NCBI RefSeq assembly: GCF_025449335.1
Contig: NZ_CP104883.1
Span: forward strand, 1,046,501 to 1,110,500
DNA: 64,000 nucleotides
Direction of reading: 5' to 3'
Origin: Bartonella sp. HY328
GTDB taxonomy: Bacteria > Pseudomonadota > Alphaproteobacteria > Rhizobiales > Rhizobiaceae
This document shows, piece by piece, positions 49,205-58,515 of the stretch. The stretch's first letter is position 1; each line of letters starts with the position of its first letter. A program made the position numbers and the translations under genes. The notes beneath the pieces are model-generated. The model was not told the DNA's origin and made no database searches. It was given only the letters and a program-made list of their open reading frames with translations.

Positions 49205-49603
49205 CAATGTCACCTTTCAGACATTATGGAAATATATACCGATCAAGGCTGGTATAAAAGCCATAGACGAAGTCCAACAAAGGAAATGTCGAATTTTGCG
49301 ATTACATCGCAAAACTCAGTCCATTATAAAATGAAAACTGGAAGATTGCACTCACAATTATAAAACAAATTAATGGATTTATCGCACTATATATGAAATT
49401 TTTTAAAAAAAATAAAGTGTCTAGTTAGTCTCAACTTTACTAAAAATTGCTATTTTCATCATAAGTGTTTATTTTTAAATGATATTTTAAAATTTTAAAT
49501 TTTTAAATATTAATTATTCGTTACGATGAGTTTAGTTAAATCTTAAAGCTAATAGGATAGTTTTGAGTCTGTGATTGGGTCCTTGAGAAGAGTAGAGAGT
49601 ACA
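49205..49603. other. Divergent intergenic region mnmA / sciP
   Basis: 399 very AT-rich bases, no ORF. It should hold the mnmA promoter at its left end and the sciP promoter at its right end. Near the right end are a CtrA-like site and a GANTC methylation site, listed separately. Confidence 0.5.
49510..49524 (+). promoter_or_regulatory. CtrA-like site (TTAA-N7-TTAC) upstream of sciP
   Basis: TTAA TTATTCG TTAC differs from the CtrA full site TTAA-N7-TTAA by one base and lies about 80 bases before the sciP ATG. A GAGTC (GANTC, CcrM target) sits at 49565-49569. In Caulobacter CtrA activates sciP, so the site makes sense. The region is so AT-rich that chance matches are likely. Confidence 0.35.
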
Positions 49604-49879
49604 ATGACCGATCTTGTAAGACAGAGAATAAAATATGTAATTGGTCCAGATGGAAGTCCTTTGACGATGTCTGACCTGCCACCTAAAAATACAAGGCGTT
49701 GGGTTATACGACGCAAGGCAGAAGTAGTTGCAGCCGTTCGCGGCGGATTATTAAGCCTTGACGAAGCATGTCAACGCTACACACTCACGGTAGAGGAATT
49801 TTTGTCTTGGCAAACCTCGATTGATGAGCATGGCTTAGCAGGACTGCGCACCACGCGTATTCAGCAATATCGCCATTAA
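49604..49879 (+). CDS. sciP: CtrA inhibitor SciP (DUF1153)
   Basis: 91-residue cell-cycle protein. YVIGPDGSPLTMSDLPP followed by NTRRWVIRRKAEVVAAVRGG is the near-invariant DUF1153 core, then LSLDEACQRYTLTVEEFLSW, a helix-turn-helix-like part, and LAGLRTTRIQQYR at the end. In Caulobacter SciP binds the master regulator CtrA at promoters and blocks its activity in the swarmer phase; other Alphaproteobacteria keep the gene. ATG 49604 with AGAGAG upstream is chosen; a longer frame to 49571 adds residues outside the family. Single gene with a terminator. Confidence 0.93.
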   Translation: MTDLVRQRIKYVIGPDGSPLTMSDLPPKNTRRWVIRRKAEVVAAVRGGLLSLDEACQRYTLTVEEFLSWQTSIDEHGLAGLRTTRIQQYRH

Positions 49880-49942
49880 TATATAGTCTTTGGGCAATTT
49901 TCTATTTTTTTAAATGGCAATTGTTTAAAAATGCAAAAAACA

Positions 49943-49975
49943 TTATGGCCGGATTATATCCGGCCATAAATATTT
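49943..49975 (+). terminator. Terminator after sciP
   Basis: Perfect 12-bp stem TTATGGCCGGAT/ATCCGGCCATAA, 3-nt loop, then TATTTTT, 63 bases past the stop. Confidence 0.85.
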
Positions 49976-50133
49976 TTAGATTAAGCGTTTACGCTCATAG
50001 GCATCAAACTATCTTTATTTTCCAAAATTTGACTATATTGCTAACTGTTAAAGATCATTAAGTTGTGATTTGCGTATTATGGCTTTAATGGCGCAAACAT
50101 ATGATGAGCAATCCAAAAATGGAGAATGCAATT

Positions 50134-50898
50134 ATGGTTGATTTAGATGAGGATAAAAAGCGTTTTGGTAATGATCCGAAGAATTTATTTGCCGATAATT
50201 TAAAAGTTGTCCATAAGCGTATTGCAATTGCAGCCGCGGCAACTGGCCGCCAAGCAAGCGATATTCGGTTACTGGTGGTCACAAAAACAGTACCTGCGCA
50301 TATTTTGCGTTTTGTTCATGATCTGGGCATTGATAATTTTGGTGAGAATAAAATACAAGAAGCAAAGGAAAAGTCCGAAATCTTAGCTGATTTAAATATT
50401 CGTTGGAGTATGATTGGCCATTTGCAAAGCAATAAGGTTAAATATCTTGTGCGGTTTGCCTCTGAGTTTCAAGCTCTTGATAGCCTTACACTCGCAGAAG
50501 AATTAAACCGCCGCCTCGATAATTTGGGACGCGATCTTGATGTATTTGTGCAGGTCAATACATCCGGCGAAGAAAGCAAATATGGACTTCATCCGGATGA
50601 CTTGCTGCCATTTTTAGAAAGCTTAAAAAAATATCCACGTTTGAAGCCTAAAGGATTAATGACTTTAGCTATTTTATCTGATGATCCTGTGCTAATACGT
50701 CCGTGCTTTAAACTTTTAAAGCAATTGCGCGATACTGCCCGAAACAAATATCCAGAAATTGAAAAACTATCAATGGGAATGTCTGGAGATTTTGAAATGG
50801 CGATTGAAGAGGGCGCAGATGTTGTTCGTGTTGGACAAGCTATATTTGGGCCGCGTCCCACAAAAGATTCAGACTATTGGCCAGCTTTGTTTCATTAA
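50134..50898 (+). CDS. YggS-type pyridoxal phosphate homeostasis protein (PLPBP)
   Basis: Cytosolic fold-type III PLP-binding protein that keeps free PLP and some amino-acid pools in balance; no catalytic reaction is firmly known. 254 residues from ATG 50134, which has GGAG nine bases upstream; ATG 50101 would add eleven. There is an N-terminal extension of about 20 residues compared with E. coli YggS. The PLP lysine is in LLVVTKTVPAHILR. FGENKIQEAKEK, WSMIGHLQSNKVKY, VQVNTSGEESKYG and LSMGMSGDFEMAIEEGADVVRVGQAIFG are diagnostic. Confidence 0.93.
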   Translation: MVDLDEDKKRFGNDPKNLFADNLKVVHKRIAIAAAATGRQASDIRLLVVTKTVPAHILRFVHDLGIDNFGENKIQEAKEKSEILADLNIRWSMIGHLQSNKVKYLVRFASEFQALDSLTLAEELNRRLDNLGRDLDVFVQVNTSGEESKYGLHPDDLLPFLESLKKYPRLKPKGLMTLAILSDDPVLIRPCFKLLKQLRDTARNKYPEIEKLSMGMSGDFEMAIEEGADVVRVGQAIFGPRPTKDSDYWPALFH

Positions 50899-50911
50899 AA
50901 TATTTGTCTTT

Positions 50912-50940
50912 AAAAGCAGCTTTTTAAAAAGCTGCTTTTT
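50912..50940. terminator. Bidirectional terminator between YggS-type gene and gltX
   Basis: Stem AAAAGCAGCTTTTT/AAAAAGCTGCTTTT with T-runs in both directions, between two convergent genes. Confidence 0.8.
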
Positions 50941-50974
50941 AATTTTTAAGGTGTAGAAAATCTTACCAATAAGG

Positions 50975-52357
50975 CTAAAGTGATATTTTTAAAGCCGTTA
51001 AACGCTTTAATACAAGATCACGATCAAGCAAAAGCAAGAAACTTGCTAGCTCTGGCCCTGATTGCTCACCAGTCAAAGCAACGCGCAAAGGATGAAAGAG
51101 ATCTTTACCCTTGCGGCCAGTTTTATCTTTAATGGCTGCAGTCCAATTTTTCCATGTGGTTTTATCCCATGGGCTTTCTGGCAATAGTTTAGCAGCTTCG
51201 CTAAGGAATTCTTTTTCTTCTGGCTCAGCAAAGGTGAGGTCGCTATTATTGGCAATATCCCACCAATGTGTTGCATCGCAAACTTTGGTCAAATTTTCAT
51301 GGACCACATTCCAAAAATCTTCAGCCTTATCGCCATTGATACCAAGTTTGGCTAAACGATCTTTAACATCATTATAGCTATATTTATGGACGATTTGCAT
51401 ATTTAATGCATTAAGATCAGCAGGATCAAATTTAGCTGATGATTTTGAAACTGATTGAAGGTTGAAATGGCTAGCAAGCTCATTCATATCAAAACAGGAA
51501 ATGACATTTTCAGCCGTGCCGGTAAGGGTGGCAAGCGAGCTTATCGCCATTGGTTCTAAACCATCTTCGCGAAGGCTGCGTAATGATAAATCACCTTTGC
51601 GCTTGGATAGGCCTTCGCCTGAAGCTGTCGTTAAGAGATTGATATGACCAAAGTTTGGTACATCACCACCCAAGGCTTCAAAAATGGCAATTTGAACACC
51701 AGTATTGGTAACGTGATCGTCACCACGAATAATGTGGCTGATCTTCATTTCGATATCATCGACAACTGATGGTAAGGTATAAAGATAAGTGCCATCTTCA
51801 CGCACGAGAACAGGATCCGACATTGATGATAAGTCGATAACTTGCGGGCCGCGCACGATGTCATTCCAACGCACTTCACTGCGCTGGCGTTCAAATGGTG
51901 AGGATGCAAAATTAGGAAGCAAAAAGCGCCAATGAGGTTTGCGGCCTTCGTTTTCAAAAGCAGCTTTTTCCTCATCAGTTAATTTTAGCGCATCGCGTTC
52001 ATAAATTGGTGGCAATTTACGCGATAATAAAATTTTACGGCGGCGGTCTAATTCTTCTGCGGTTTCATAACAAGCATAAAGCAAACCTGCTGCTTTTAGT
52101 TTTTCAACTGCCGCATCATAAACATCAAAGCGTTTTGATTGGTACCAAATTTCATCAGGCGTAATTCCAAGCCAATCAAGGTCTTGTCCGATGCCATCAA
52201 TATATTCTTGTTTGGACCGTTCAATATCTGTATCATCGAAACGTAAGATATATTGCCCCTTATTGGTTAGCGAATATAACCAATTAAAAAGTGCAATACG
52301 TGCATTACCAATATGAATATAGCCCGTTGGTGAGGGCGCAAAACGAACGCGTACCAT
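50975..52357 (-). CDS. gltX: Glutamate-tRNA ligase GltX
   Basis: Class I aminoacyl-tRNA synthetase, 460 residues, charging tRNA(Glu). [23 protein letters not shown] near residues 5-27 holds the HIGH-type motif as HIGN, and [14 protein letters not shown] the KMSKS-type motif. These forms are usual for one of the two GluRS copies in Alphaproteobacteria, which often also charge or depend on tRNA(Gln) amidation. [18 protein letters not shown] and [15 protein letters not shown] are catalytic-core blocks. I start at ATG 52355-52357; GTG three codons earlier is possible. The gene is followed by a bidirectional terminator. Confidence 0.94.
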   Translation of the reverse strand: MVRVRFAPSPTGYIHIGNARIALFNWLYSLTNKGQYILRFDDTDIERSKQEYIDGIGQDLDWLGITPDEIWYQSKRFDVYDAAVEKLKAAGLLYACYETAEELDRRRKILLSRKLPPIYERDALKLTDEEKAAFENEGRKPHWRFLLPNFASSPFERQRSEVRWNDIVRGPQVIDLSSMSDPVLVREDGTYLYTLPSVVDDIEMKISHIIRGDDHVTNTGVQIAIFEALGGDVPNFGHINLLTTASGEGLSKRKGDLSLRSLREDGLEPMAISSLATLTGTAENVISCFDMNELASHFNLQSVSKSSAKFDPADLNALNMQIVHKYSYNDVKDRLAKLGINGDKAEDFWNVVHENLTKVCDATHWWDIANNSDLTFAEPEEKEFLSEAAKLLPESPWDKTTWKNWTAAIKDKTGRKGKDLFHPLRVALTGEQSGPELASFLLLLDRDLVLKRLTALKISL

Positions 52358-52501
52358 GGTTCTCACTTATCTTTATTCTTGTTGTAAGTTCTAAAGCAGT
52401 TTATGCCTTTAAGAGGTAAAATGCTTGTATTATTTCTTTTATACTGCCAATTGATAATTGTCGCGATAATTATCACAATTTTATTCAATATTAATCACCA
52501 T

Positions 52502-54190
52502 TTACTTATCGCGGAAACGATTGGTAATCGGATAGCGTCTATCACGACCAAAATTCTTAGGCGTAATTTTTACACCCGGTGCCGATTGGCGCCTTTTATA
52601 TTCAGCAATATAAAGAAGATTTTCAATGCGCTTTACGGTTTCACGATCAAAGCCACGCTCAACAATTTGTTCAATACCCATTTCTTGCTCAACCAAGCAT
52701 TCTAGAATATCATCAAGAACCGGATAAGGAGGCAAGCTATCTTGATCTGTTTGGTTTTCCCGCAACTCTGCGGAGGGTGCTTTTTCAATAATGTTTTGCG
52801 GAATAACCATGCCTTTAGGGCCTAGGGCACTTTCTGGGCGATGATGATTGCGCCAATCAGACATAGCATAGACTTGCATTTTATAAAGATCTTTAATTGG
52901 GTTAAAGCCACCATTCATATCGCCGTAAAGCGTTGCATAGCCAACCGACATTTCCGACTTATTGCCTGTGGTTACCACCATTGAACCAAATTTATTGGAA
53001 ATAGCCATAAGAATTGTGCCGCGTGTACGGCTTTGTAAATTTTCTTCGGTGATGCCACTATCCGTACCTGCAAAAACTCCATCAAGGGCAGATAAAAAGC
53101 CTTCAACTGGGGCAAAGATCGGCACAGTTTCATATTTGCAGGTTAATAATTTGGCACATTCTTCCGCATCAGAAAAAGATTCTTGCGATGTATATTTATA
53201 AGGCAACATAATTGCCCTAACGCGTTCCGCGCCAAGCGCATCAACCGCAATTGCGGCACAAATAGCAGAATCAATACCGCCAGACAGACCCAAAACGACA
53301 TCTTTAAAGCCGTTTTTATTAACATAATCGCCAAAACCAACCATACAAGCACAATAGTCCGCTGCAAGGCCTTCCAACAATTCTTCATTTGGGCCGTTTA
53401 AGAAATTCCAGCCAAATTGGTTCTCTTCCCATTCGGTTATGCTAAGATCCGATTGGAAATGTTTCATTTGAAAGGCAAGATTGCCGCCGCCATCAACGCC
53501 AAAAGATCCGCCATCAAAAACCAACTCATCTTGGCCGCCAAATTGGTTGACATAGATTAAAGGTAACTGACAATTTTGCGCTTGAACCGCAGCAACAAGT
53601 GGTCGGCGTGCAGGCTTATTGCGTGTATAGGGGGAGCCGTTGATGACAATCATCATTCGCGCCCCTTGCTCGGCTAAATATTTGCAAAATTCCTCATCAT
53701 TCCAGATGTCTTCGCAAATGGGCAATCCAAGACTTATACCGCGATATTCGATCGGCTCCGGCATTGGGCCACAGCTAAAGACACGCTTTTCATCAAATTC
53801 GCCATAATTGGGTAAATCGACCTTATAGCGCTCGCCGATGCAGGTACCATGGTCGAGAACCATGACACTATTATAGATTGCATCATCTCTATGCAGCGGT
53901 GTGCCAATGATTATGCCAGGCCCACCATCCAATGTCTCCTTGGCTAATTCCATCACGGCTTTTTCGCAAGCCTTGGTGAAAGCTGGTTTTAGCACAAGAT
54001 CTTCTGGTGGGTAGCCACTGATAAAAAGCTCGGAAAAAACAATGAGATCCGCGTTTTGTGCTTTGGCTTGCAGTCGCGCATCACGGGCAAGTTGCAAGTT
54101 TTTTTCAACGTCGCCCATAACGGGATTTAATTGTGCAATGGCAATGCGCAAAATTCGATTATGATTTTCATTGGTCTCGGTTTTGGTCAT
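52502..54190 (-). CDS. nadE: Glutamine-dependent NAD+ synthetase NadE
   Basis: Two-domain enzyme, 562 residues, making NAD+ from deamido-NAD+ with ammonia from glutamine. The N-terminal nitrilase-type glutaminase domain has the triad Glu (FSELFISGYPPEDLV), Lys (ERYKVDLPNYGEFDEKR) and Cys (LGLPICEDIWND). The C-terminal synthetase domain has the PP-loop VLGLSGGIDSAICAAI, then TTGNKSEMSVGYATLYGDMNG. AGGTAA precedes ATG 54188-54190. Single gene; the second 107-bp repeat lies just upstream. Confidence 0.96.
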   Translation of the reverse strand: MTKTETNENHNRILRIAIAQLNPVMGDVEKNLQLARDARLQAKAQNADLIVFSELFISGYPPEDLVLKPAFTKACEKAVMELAKETLDGGPGIIIGTPLHRDDAIYNSVMVLDHGTCIGERYKVDLPNYGEFDEKRVFSCGPMPEPIEYRGISLGLPICEDIWNDEEFCKYLAEQGARMMIVINGSPYTRNKPARRPLVAAVQAQNCQLPLIYVNQFGGQDELVFDGGSFGVDGGGNLAFQMKHFQSDLSITEWEENQFGWNFLNGPNEELLEGLAADYCACMVGFGDYVNKNGFKDVVLGLSGGIDSAICAAIAVDALGAERVRAIMLPYKYTSQESFSDAEECAKLLTCKYETVPIFAPVEGFLSALDGVFAGTDSGITEENLQSRTRGTILMAISNKFGSMVVTTGNKSEMSVGYATLYGDMNGGFNPIKDLYKMQVYAMSDWRNHHRPESALGPKGMVIPQNIIEKAPSAELRENQTDQDSLPPYPVLDDILECLVEQEMGIEQIVERGFDRETVKRIENLLYIAEYKRRQSAPGVKITPKNFGRDRRYPITNRFRDK

Positions 54191-54235
54191 CACGTTACCT
54201 ATAAATCTTTACTTTTATGAATATGTGGTAGAAGA

Positions 54236-54342
54236 ATTAGAGCGTTTTCCGAAAAGTGTGAAGCGGTTTTCAGAAAAAAACGCGGTGTAAACAGTGGATT
54301 GGAGCGCGGATCTGATCCAATCAGATCGAAATGCGCTCTAAT
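54236..54342. repeat. 107-bp intergenic palindromic repeat, copy 2 (RIME-like)
   Basis: Reverse-complement partner of the element at 36563-36669: same 107-bp length, same inverted ends ATTAGAGCG/CGCTCTAAT, same internal palindromes with a few base changes (for instance GATCTGATCCAATCAGATC). It lies between nadE and the DAHP synthase gene, both on the minus strand. Confidence 0.85.
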
Positions 54343-54380
54343 TATTCAGATATGCTTTAATGTTTTGTTAAATTGATAGC

Positions 54381-54412
54381 AAAAGGGCCACTTGGTAAAC
54401 CAAATGGCCCTT
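54381..54412 (-). terminator. Terminator after DAHP synthase gene
   Basis: Stem AAGGGCCACTTGG/CCAAATGGCCCTT with one mismatch, 4-nt loop, and a TTTT tail on the minus strand, just past the stop at 54418. Confidence 0.75.
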
Positions 54413-54417
54413 ATTTT

Positions 54418-55797
54418 TTAATTAGCCGCAACCTTACCCGCGCTTTCGGCATCGCGGTCACGCTTTAACAGCTCCGCCACCAAAAACGCTAGTTCAAGAG
54501 CCTGATCGGCATTAAGACGAGGATCACAATGGGTGTGATAGCGGCTTGATAAATCATCACCGGAAATAGCTTGGGCGCCACCAATACATTCGGTGACGTT
54601 TTTGCCGGTCATTTCAATATGGATGCCGCCTGGATGGGTGCCTTCCGCACGATGCACATTGAAGAAAGTTTCAACCTCTTTCAAGATACGATCAAATGGG
54701 CGGGTCTTATAGCCAGCAGCCGTGATAGTGTTGCCATGCATTGGATCGCATGACCAAACTACCTTACGACCTTCACGCTCAACCGCGCGAATAAGTTGCG
54801 GCAAATGATCTTCAACCTTATCATGACCAAAACGTGCAATAAGGGTTAAACGACCTGCTTCATTTTCTGGATTTAAAATATCAATAAGGCGCAAAAGATC
54901 ATCTGGTTCTAAGGATGGACCACATTTCAAGCCGATTGGGTTTTTAATGCCACGGCAATATTCAAGGTGAGCATGGTCGGCCTGACGCGTGCGGTCGCCA
55001 ATCCATAGCATATGGCCAGAAGTTGCATACCAATCACCACTGGTGGAATCCACCCTTGTCATTGCTTCTTCATAACCAAGCAGCAAGGCCTCATGGCTGG
55101 TGAAAAATTCTGTTTCACGCAGCATGTGGTTGGTTTTGGCAGTGATGCCAATGGCGCGCATGAAATCCATTGTTTCGGATATGCGCTGGGCTAGTGCCTC
55201 ATAGCGTTCACCTTGTGGACTATTGGACACGAAGCCAAGCATCCATTTATGGACATTTTCAAGATTGGCATAACCACCCTGAGCAAAAGCACGTAAAAGA
55301 TTAAGAGTTGCAGCCGATTGGCGATAGACCATGGCCATGCGTTGCGGATCTGGAATGCGCGACTTTTCGTCAAAGTCGATGCCATTGATAATGTCACCGC
55401 GATAGGATGGTAGTTCAATACCATTAATTGTTTCAAAATCACTGGAACGAGGTTTAGCAAATTGGCCGGCAATACGCCCAATTTTAACCACTGGCTTTGA
55501 AGAACCAAAAGTTAGCACAACAGCCATTTGCAAAAATACACGGAAAAAGTCACGGATCGTATCAGCTTCATGCTCGGCAAAGCTTTCGGCGCAATCTCCG
55601 CCCTGCAGCAAAAACGCCTTACCTTCAGCAACATCAGCAAGCTCGCTTTTAAGGTCTCTTGCTTCCCCAGCAAAAACAAGCGGTGGGAAACGGCTTAAAC
55701 GGCTTTCGACATCGGCCAAAGCGGCGGCATCAGGATAGGCTGGAACCTGTTTAATCGGCATTGATCTCCAGCTGTGCGGTGTCCAGTTTTTTGTCAT
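54418..55797 (-). CDS. Class II 3-deoxy-7-phosphoheptulonate (DAHP) synthase
   Basis: First enzyme of the shikimate route, joining phosphoenolpyruvate and erythrose 4-phosphate; 459 residues, plant/actinobacterial (type II) form, unrelated in sequence to AroF/G/H of E. coli. It opens with [34 protein letters not shown] near 75-89 and the [15 protein letters not shown] block are diagnostic, as are [27 protein letters not shown] and [11 protein letters not shown]. Such enzymes are common in Rhizobiales. Gene-name use varies (aroG/aroF), so none is given. A single-gene unit. Confidence 0.95.
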   Translation of the reverse strand: MTKNWTPHSWRSMPIKQVPAYPDAAALADVESRLSRFPPLVFAGEARDLKSELADVAEGKAFLLQGGDCAESFAEHEADTIRDFFRVFLQMAVVLTFGSSKPVVKIGRIAGQFAKPRSSDFETINGIELPSYRGDIINGIDFDEKSRIPDPQRMAMVYRQSAATLNLLRAFAQGGYANLENVHKWMLGFVSNSPQGERYEALAQRISETMDFMRAIGITAKTNHMLRETEFFTSHEALLLGYEEAMTRVDSTSGDWYATSGHMLWIGDRTRQADHAHLEYCRGIKNPIGLKCGPSLEPDDLLRLIDILNPENEAGRLTLIARFGHDKVEDHLPQLIRAVEREGRKVVWSCDPMHGNTITAAGYKTRPFDRILKEVETFFNVHRAEGTHPGGIHIEMTGKNVTECIGGAQAISGDDLSSRYHTHCDPRLNADQALELAFLVAELLKRDRDAESAGKVAAN

Positions 55798-55955
55798 GGC
55801 TCTTAACTCACTTACCTTAATTCAAAATCTGCGTGAGGTCTCTCCCCAGAAGATAGTGAAACTTATAAGACATATAAATAGAAACTTCTAGTGCTGATTG
55901 TAATAATGGCAGCATTTGCTGCCATTTGTTTTCTAACATTTATTTAGATTAAAGA

Positions 55956-57347
55956 TTAACTATCAATACGCACGCCGCTTTTATAACTATAGCTTGGCTT
56001 ATACATGGTAACCAATTCTTCAGCTGCGGTTGGATGCACGGCCATAGTTGCATCAAAAATATCCTTGGTTAGTTTGCCTTTGAGGCAAATGCCAAGAATT
56101 TGAGCAAGTTCGCCTGCATCACGGCCCATTATATGCGCGCCAACCACAATGCGGCTATCGCCATCCACAATCAGCTTGGTTAACATGCGTTCGCTATTTC
56201 CTGAAATTGTATTGCGCATCGGGCGAAATAATGCGCGGTAAACCTCAATATTGGCATATTGAACAGCGGCTTCTTCTTCCGATAGGCCCACAGTGCCAAT
56301 TTCTGGCTGTGAAAATACCGCTGTTGGAATAAGATCATGATCGGGCGCTGTCGGATTGCCATGAAAAGCAGTTTGCAAGAAGCACATTGCTTCATGAATA
56401 GCAACGGGGGTTAATTGCACACGGTCGGTGACATCGCCGACAGCCCAAATATGAGGATTGCTGGTGGTAAGATATTGATCGACAATAATTGCGCCACGCT
56501 TGTCGGTTTTAATGCCAGCTTTTTCAAGGCCAAGGCCAGATGTATGGGGAATGCGTCCAAGTGCTAGCATAACTTGCCCAGCTTCTAGCAATTCACCGTT
56601 AGATAAGATAACGTTATAATCTTCACCGGTTTTAGCAACCTGCTTGATTGATGCATCATAAATAATTTTAATGCCCTTTTGGCTCATTGCATCATGCAAT
56701 AATTGGCGCAAATCATGGTCAAAGCGGCGTAGGATTAAATCACCACGATAAACCAATGTTGTATCAACACCAAGGCCATGAAAAATATTGGCAAATTCAA
56801 CGGCTATATAACCGCCACCTGCAATGACAACAGATTTTGGTAATTGCGGTAGGTCAAAGACTTCGTTGGAAGATATGCAATATTCACCGCCTTTGATTTG
56901 CTCAGCGCCCTGTGGTCGGCCACCCGTTGCAACGAGTATTTTTTCGGCGGTTATTTTTTCACCGGTATTTTTAACTAAAATTGTATGCTCATCAACGAAC
57001 TCAACGCGGCTTTCAAAAATAGTAACCTTACTATTTTCTAGCCCCATACGATAAAGGCCTTCAAGTCGGGTGATCTCGGTGTCTTTTTGGTTAACAAGAT
57101 AGCGCCAATCAAATTTTGGCTCATTAATTGTCCAGCCAAAGCCTTTTGCGTCATGAATGGTTTCGCGATAATGAGAAGCATAGACATAAAGCTTTTTAGG
57201 AACACAGCCACGAATAACGCAGGTTCCCCCCATGCGATATTCTTCCGCAAGGCCAACTTTTTTACCCAAAGCGCCAGCAAGCCGCGCTGCGCGCACACCG
57301 CCAGAACCACCACCAATAACAAATAAGTCAAAATCAAAAGAAGACAC
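55956..57347 (-). CDS. gor: Glutathione reductase Gor
   Basis: NADPH-dependent flavoenzyme that reduces glutathione disulfide; 463 residues. FAD loop VIGGGSGGVRAARLAG near 10-25. The redox disulfide is Cys43-Cys48 in GGTCVIRGCVPKK. The NADPH domain has VIAGGGYIAVEFANIF and the arginine-rich YRGDLILRRFD, fitting NADPH rather than NADH. The second FAD block is PHIWAVGDVTDRVQLTP, and the C-terminal HPTAAEE carries the catalytic histidine. I start at GTG 57345-57347, with GGAG upstream; TTG 57359 would add four residues. With Ggt and GloA it makes a glutathione theme, though not an operon. Confidence 0.95.
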   Translation of the reverse strand: MSSFDFDLFVIGGGSGGVRAARLAGALGKKVGLAEEYRMGGTCVIRGCVPKKLYVYASHYRETIHDAKGFGWTINEPKFDWRYLVNQKDTEITRLEGLYRMGLENSKVTIFESRVEFVDEHTILVKNTGEKITAEKILVATGGRPQGAEQIKGGEYCISSNEVFDLPQLPKSVVIAGGGYIAVEFANIFHGLGVDTTLVYRGDLILRRFDHDLRQLLHDAMSQKGIKIIYDASIKQVAKTGEDYNVILSNGELLEAGQVMLALGRIPHTSGLGLEKAGIKTDKRGAIIVDQYLTTSNPHIWAVGDVTDRVQLTPVAIHEAMCFLQTAFHGNPTAPDHDLIPTAVFSQPEIGTVGLSEEEAAVQYANIEVYRALFRPMRNTISGNSERMLTKLIVDGDSRIVVGAHIMGRDAGELAQILGICLKGKLTKDIFDATMAVHPTAAEELVTMYKPSYSYKSGVRIDS

Positions 57348-57597
57348 AATCAACTCCAAAATCTATGCGCAATCGGCAATTTCTATTAAATTAATGACTA
57401 TTGCATAAAACAATAATAGGCAATTATTTTAGCTGTTTTAGGCTTATATTCATTATACGCAATACTATTAATGACTTTATATAGGGAGCGATGAATGAGG
57501 CTTTTAGTGCTGCGTGCCTATTAAATCCGTCTTATTAAATTTTGAGCTACTTGGATGAAACGCATATTTGAATTAAAGAGCCTGTTAAAAGCAAAAA

Positions 57598-57622
57598 GAC
57601 CTTAGCCATTATAGCTAAGGTC
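57598..57622 (-). terminator. Terminator after the heptad-repeat gene
   Basis: Perfect 9-bp stem GACCTTAGC/GCTAAGGTC with a 7-nt loop and TTTTTGC on the minus strand, 35 bases past the stop. Confidence 0.8.
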
Positions 57623-57657
57623 GGTTTGATAAAACGAAATAAATTTCGCTAATTTTA

Positions 57658-58515
57658 TTAATTTGCAGGCTTAGCTTCTTCAGTTGCAGGCTTAGCTTCT
57701 TCAGTTGCAGGCTTAGCTTCTTCAGTTGCAGGCTTAGCTTCTTCAGTTGCAGGCTTAGCTTCTTCAGTTGCAGGTTTTGCTTCTTCGGTTGCAGGTTTTG
57801 CTTCTTCGGTTGCAGGCTTAGCTTCTTCGGTTGCAGGCTTAGCTTCTTCGGTTGCAGGTTTTGCTTCTTCGGTGGCAGGCTTTGCTTCTTCAGTTGCAGG
57901 TTTTGCTTCTTCGGTTGCAGGCTTTGCTTCTTCAGTTGCAGGCTTAGTTTCTTCATTGTCTGCTTTTGGTGCATTTGGATCAACAAAAACACCATCTTTT
58001 ATAAAGGTGGCATTTAATTCTTTACCAACATTAGCAGCCAAGTCCTGCGCAATTGCTTGACGCCAAACATCAAAAGCTTTGATTGTTTCGCCAACAGCTT
58101 CAGGCCCTTTGCTTAGCAGTTTTTTACCTGTTTCAGAATTATAAAATGCGGCAATATCATTCAATTCTTGCTCTGAAAAATACTTAGCATAGGCATAGGC
58201 AGCTTCCCGCTCTAGATCAGCGCGACGAGAAACCAATGCCAGAGCTTGCTCATCAACAATATCAGAAATCTGTTTTTGCAAATTAGGGTCGCGGCGCATT
58301 AATTCATTTTTCAATTCGCGAGCGGTTCCTGGAAGGAATGAATCAAATTGATCTGTCGCATGAATTGCAGAAATAGCTTTTCTAGCGGCCTGCAAATGGC
58401 CTTCCGTTACGGATTGCGCAAAGCTTGGCAATAGACCTAAACCTAGGATAGCTGCCACTGATAAAGGCATAGTCATTTTTTGCGCAATACGGCGAACATT
58501 TTTTGCAATAGTCAT
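57658..58515 (-). CDS. DUF2059 secreted protein with (TEEAKPA)13 tail
   Basis: 285 residues. A Sec signal peptide (about 1-33, ending LPSFA) precedes a helical DUF2059 domain (about 35-175) with YAKYFSEQELNDIAAFYNSETGKKLLSKGPEA. From residue 194 to 284 the protein is 13 perfect copies of TEEAKPA, after one degenerate copy NEETKPA, ending in Asn. The tail is acidic-basic alternating and rich in proline and alanine, so probably extended and possibly spanning periplasm or peptidoglycan. GGAG precedes the ATG. DUF2059 function is unknown. Confidence 0.85.
   Translation of the reverse strand: MTIAKNVRRIAQKMTMPLSVAAILGLGLLPSFAQSVTEGHLQAARKAISAIHATDQFDSFLPGTARELKNELMRRDPNLQKQISDIVDEQALALVSRRADLEREAAYAYAKYFSEQELNDIAAFYNSETGKKLLSKGPEAVGETIKAFDVWRQAIAQDLAANVGKELNATFIKDGVFVDPNAPKADNEETKPATEEAKPATEEAKPATEEAKPATEEAKPATEEAKPATEEAKPATEEAKPATEEAKPATEEAKPATEEAKPATEEAKPATEEAKPATEEAKPAN
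57664..57936 (-). repeat. 21-bp tandem repeat, 13 copies, inside the DUF2059 gene
   Basis: Thirteen units of 21 bp encode TEEAKPA exactly. Units differ only at synonymous places: AAGCC or AAACC for Lys-Pro, and GAAGAAGC(T/A) forms. Unit types are clustered, which points to recent expansion by slippage or unequal recombination. Because the unit is a multiple of three, copy-number change keeps the frame. Confidence 0.95.

Noticed and set aside
50975..52357. HIGN in place of HIGH in GltX as a sign of a broken enzyme
   Set aside because: HIGN and LSKR forms are usual for alphaproteobacterial GluRS; all other core blocks are intact.
57664..57936. Regular repeats considered as a CRISPR array
   Set aside because: Units are adjacent 21-bp copies without spacers and encode a perfect heptad.
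57615..57995. Long repetitive frame (KLSLQ/LKKQ repeats) overlapping the DUF2059 gene
   Set aside because: It is the out-of-frame reading of the 21-bp tandem repeat; no ribosome binding site and no family likeness, whereas the frame at 57658-58515 has a signal peptide and a known domain.
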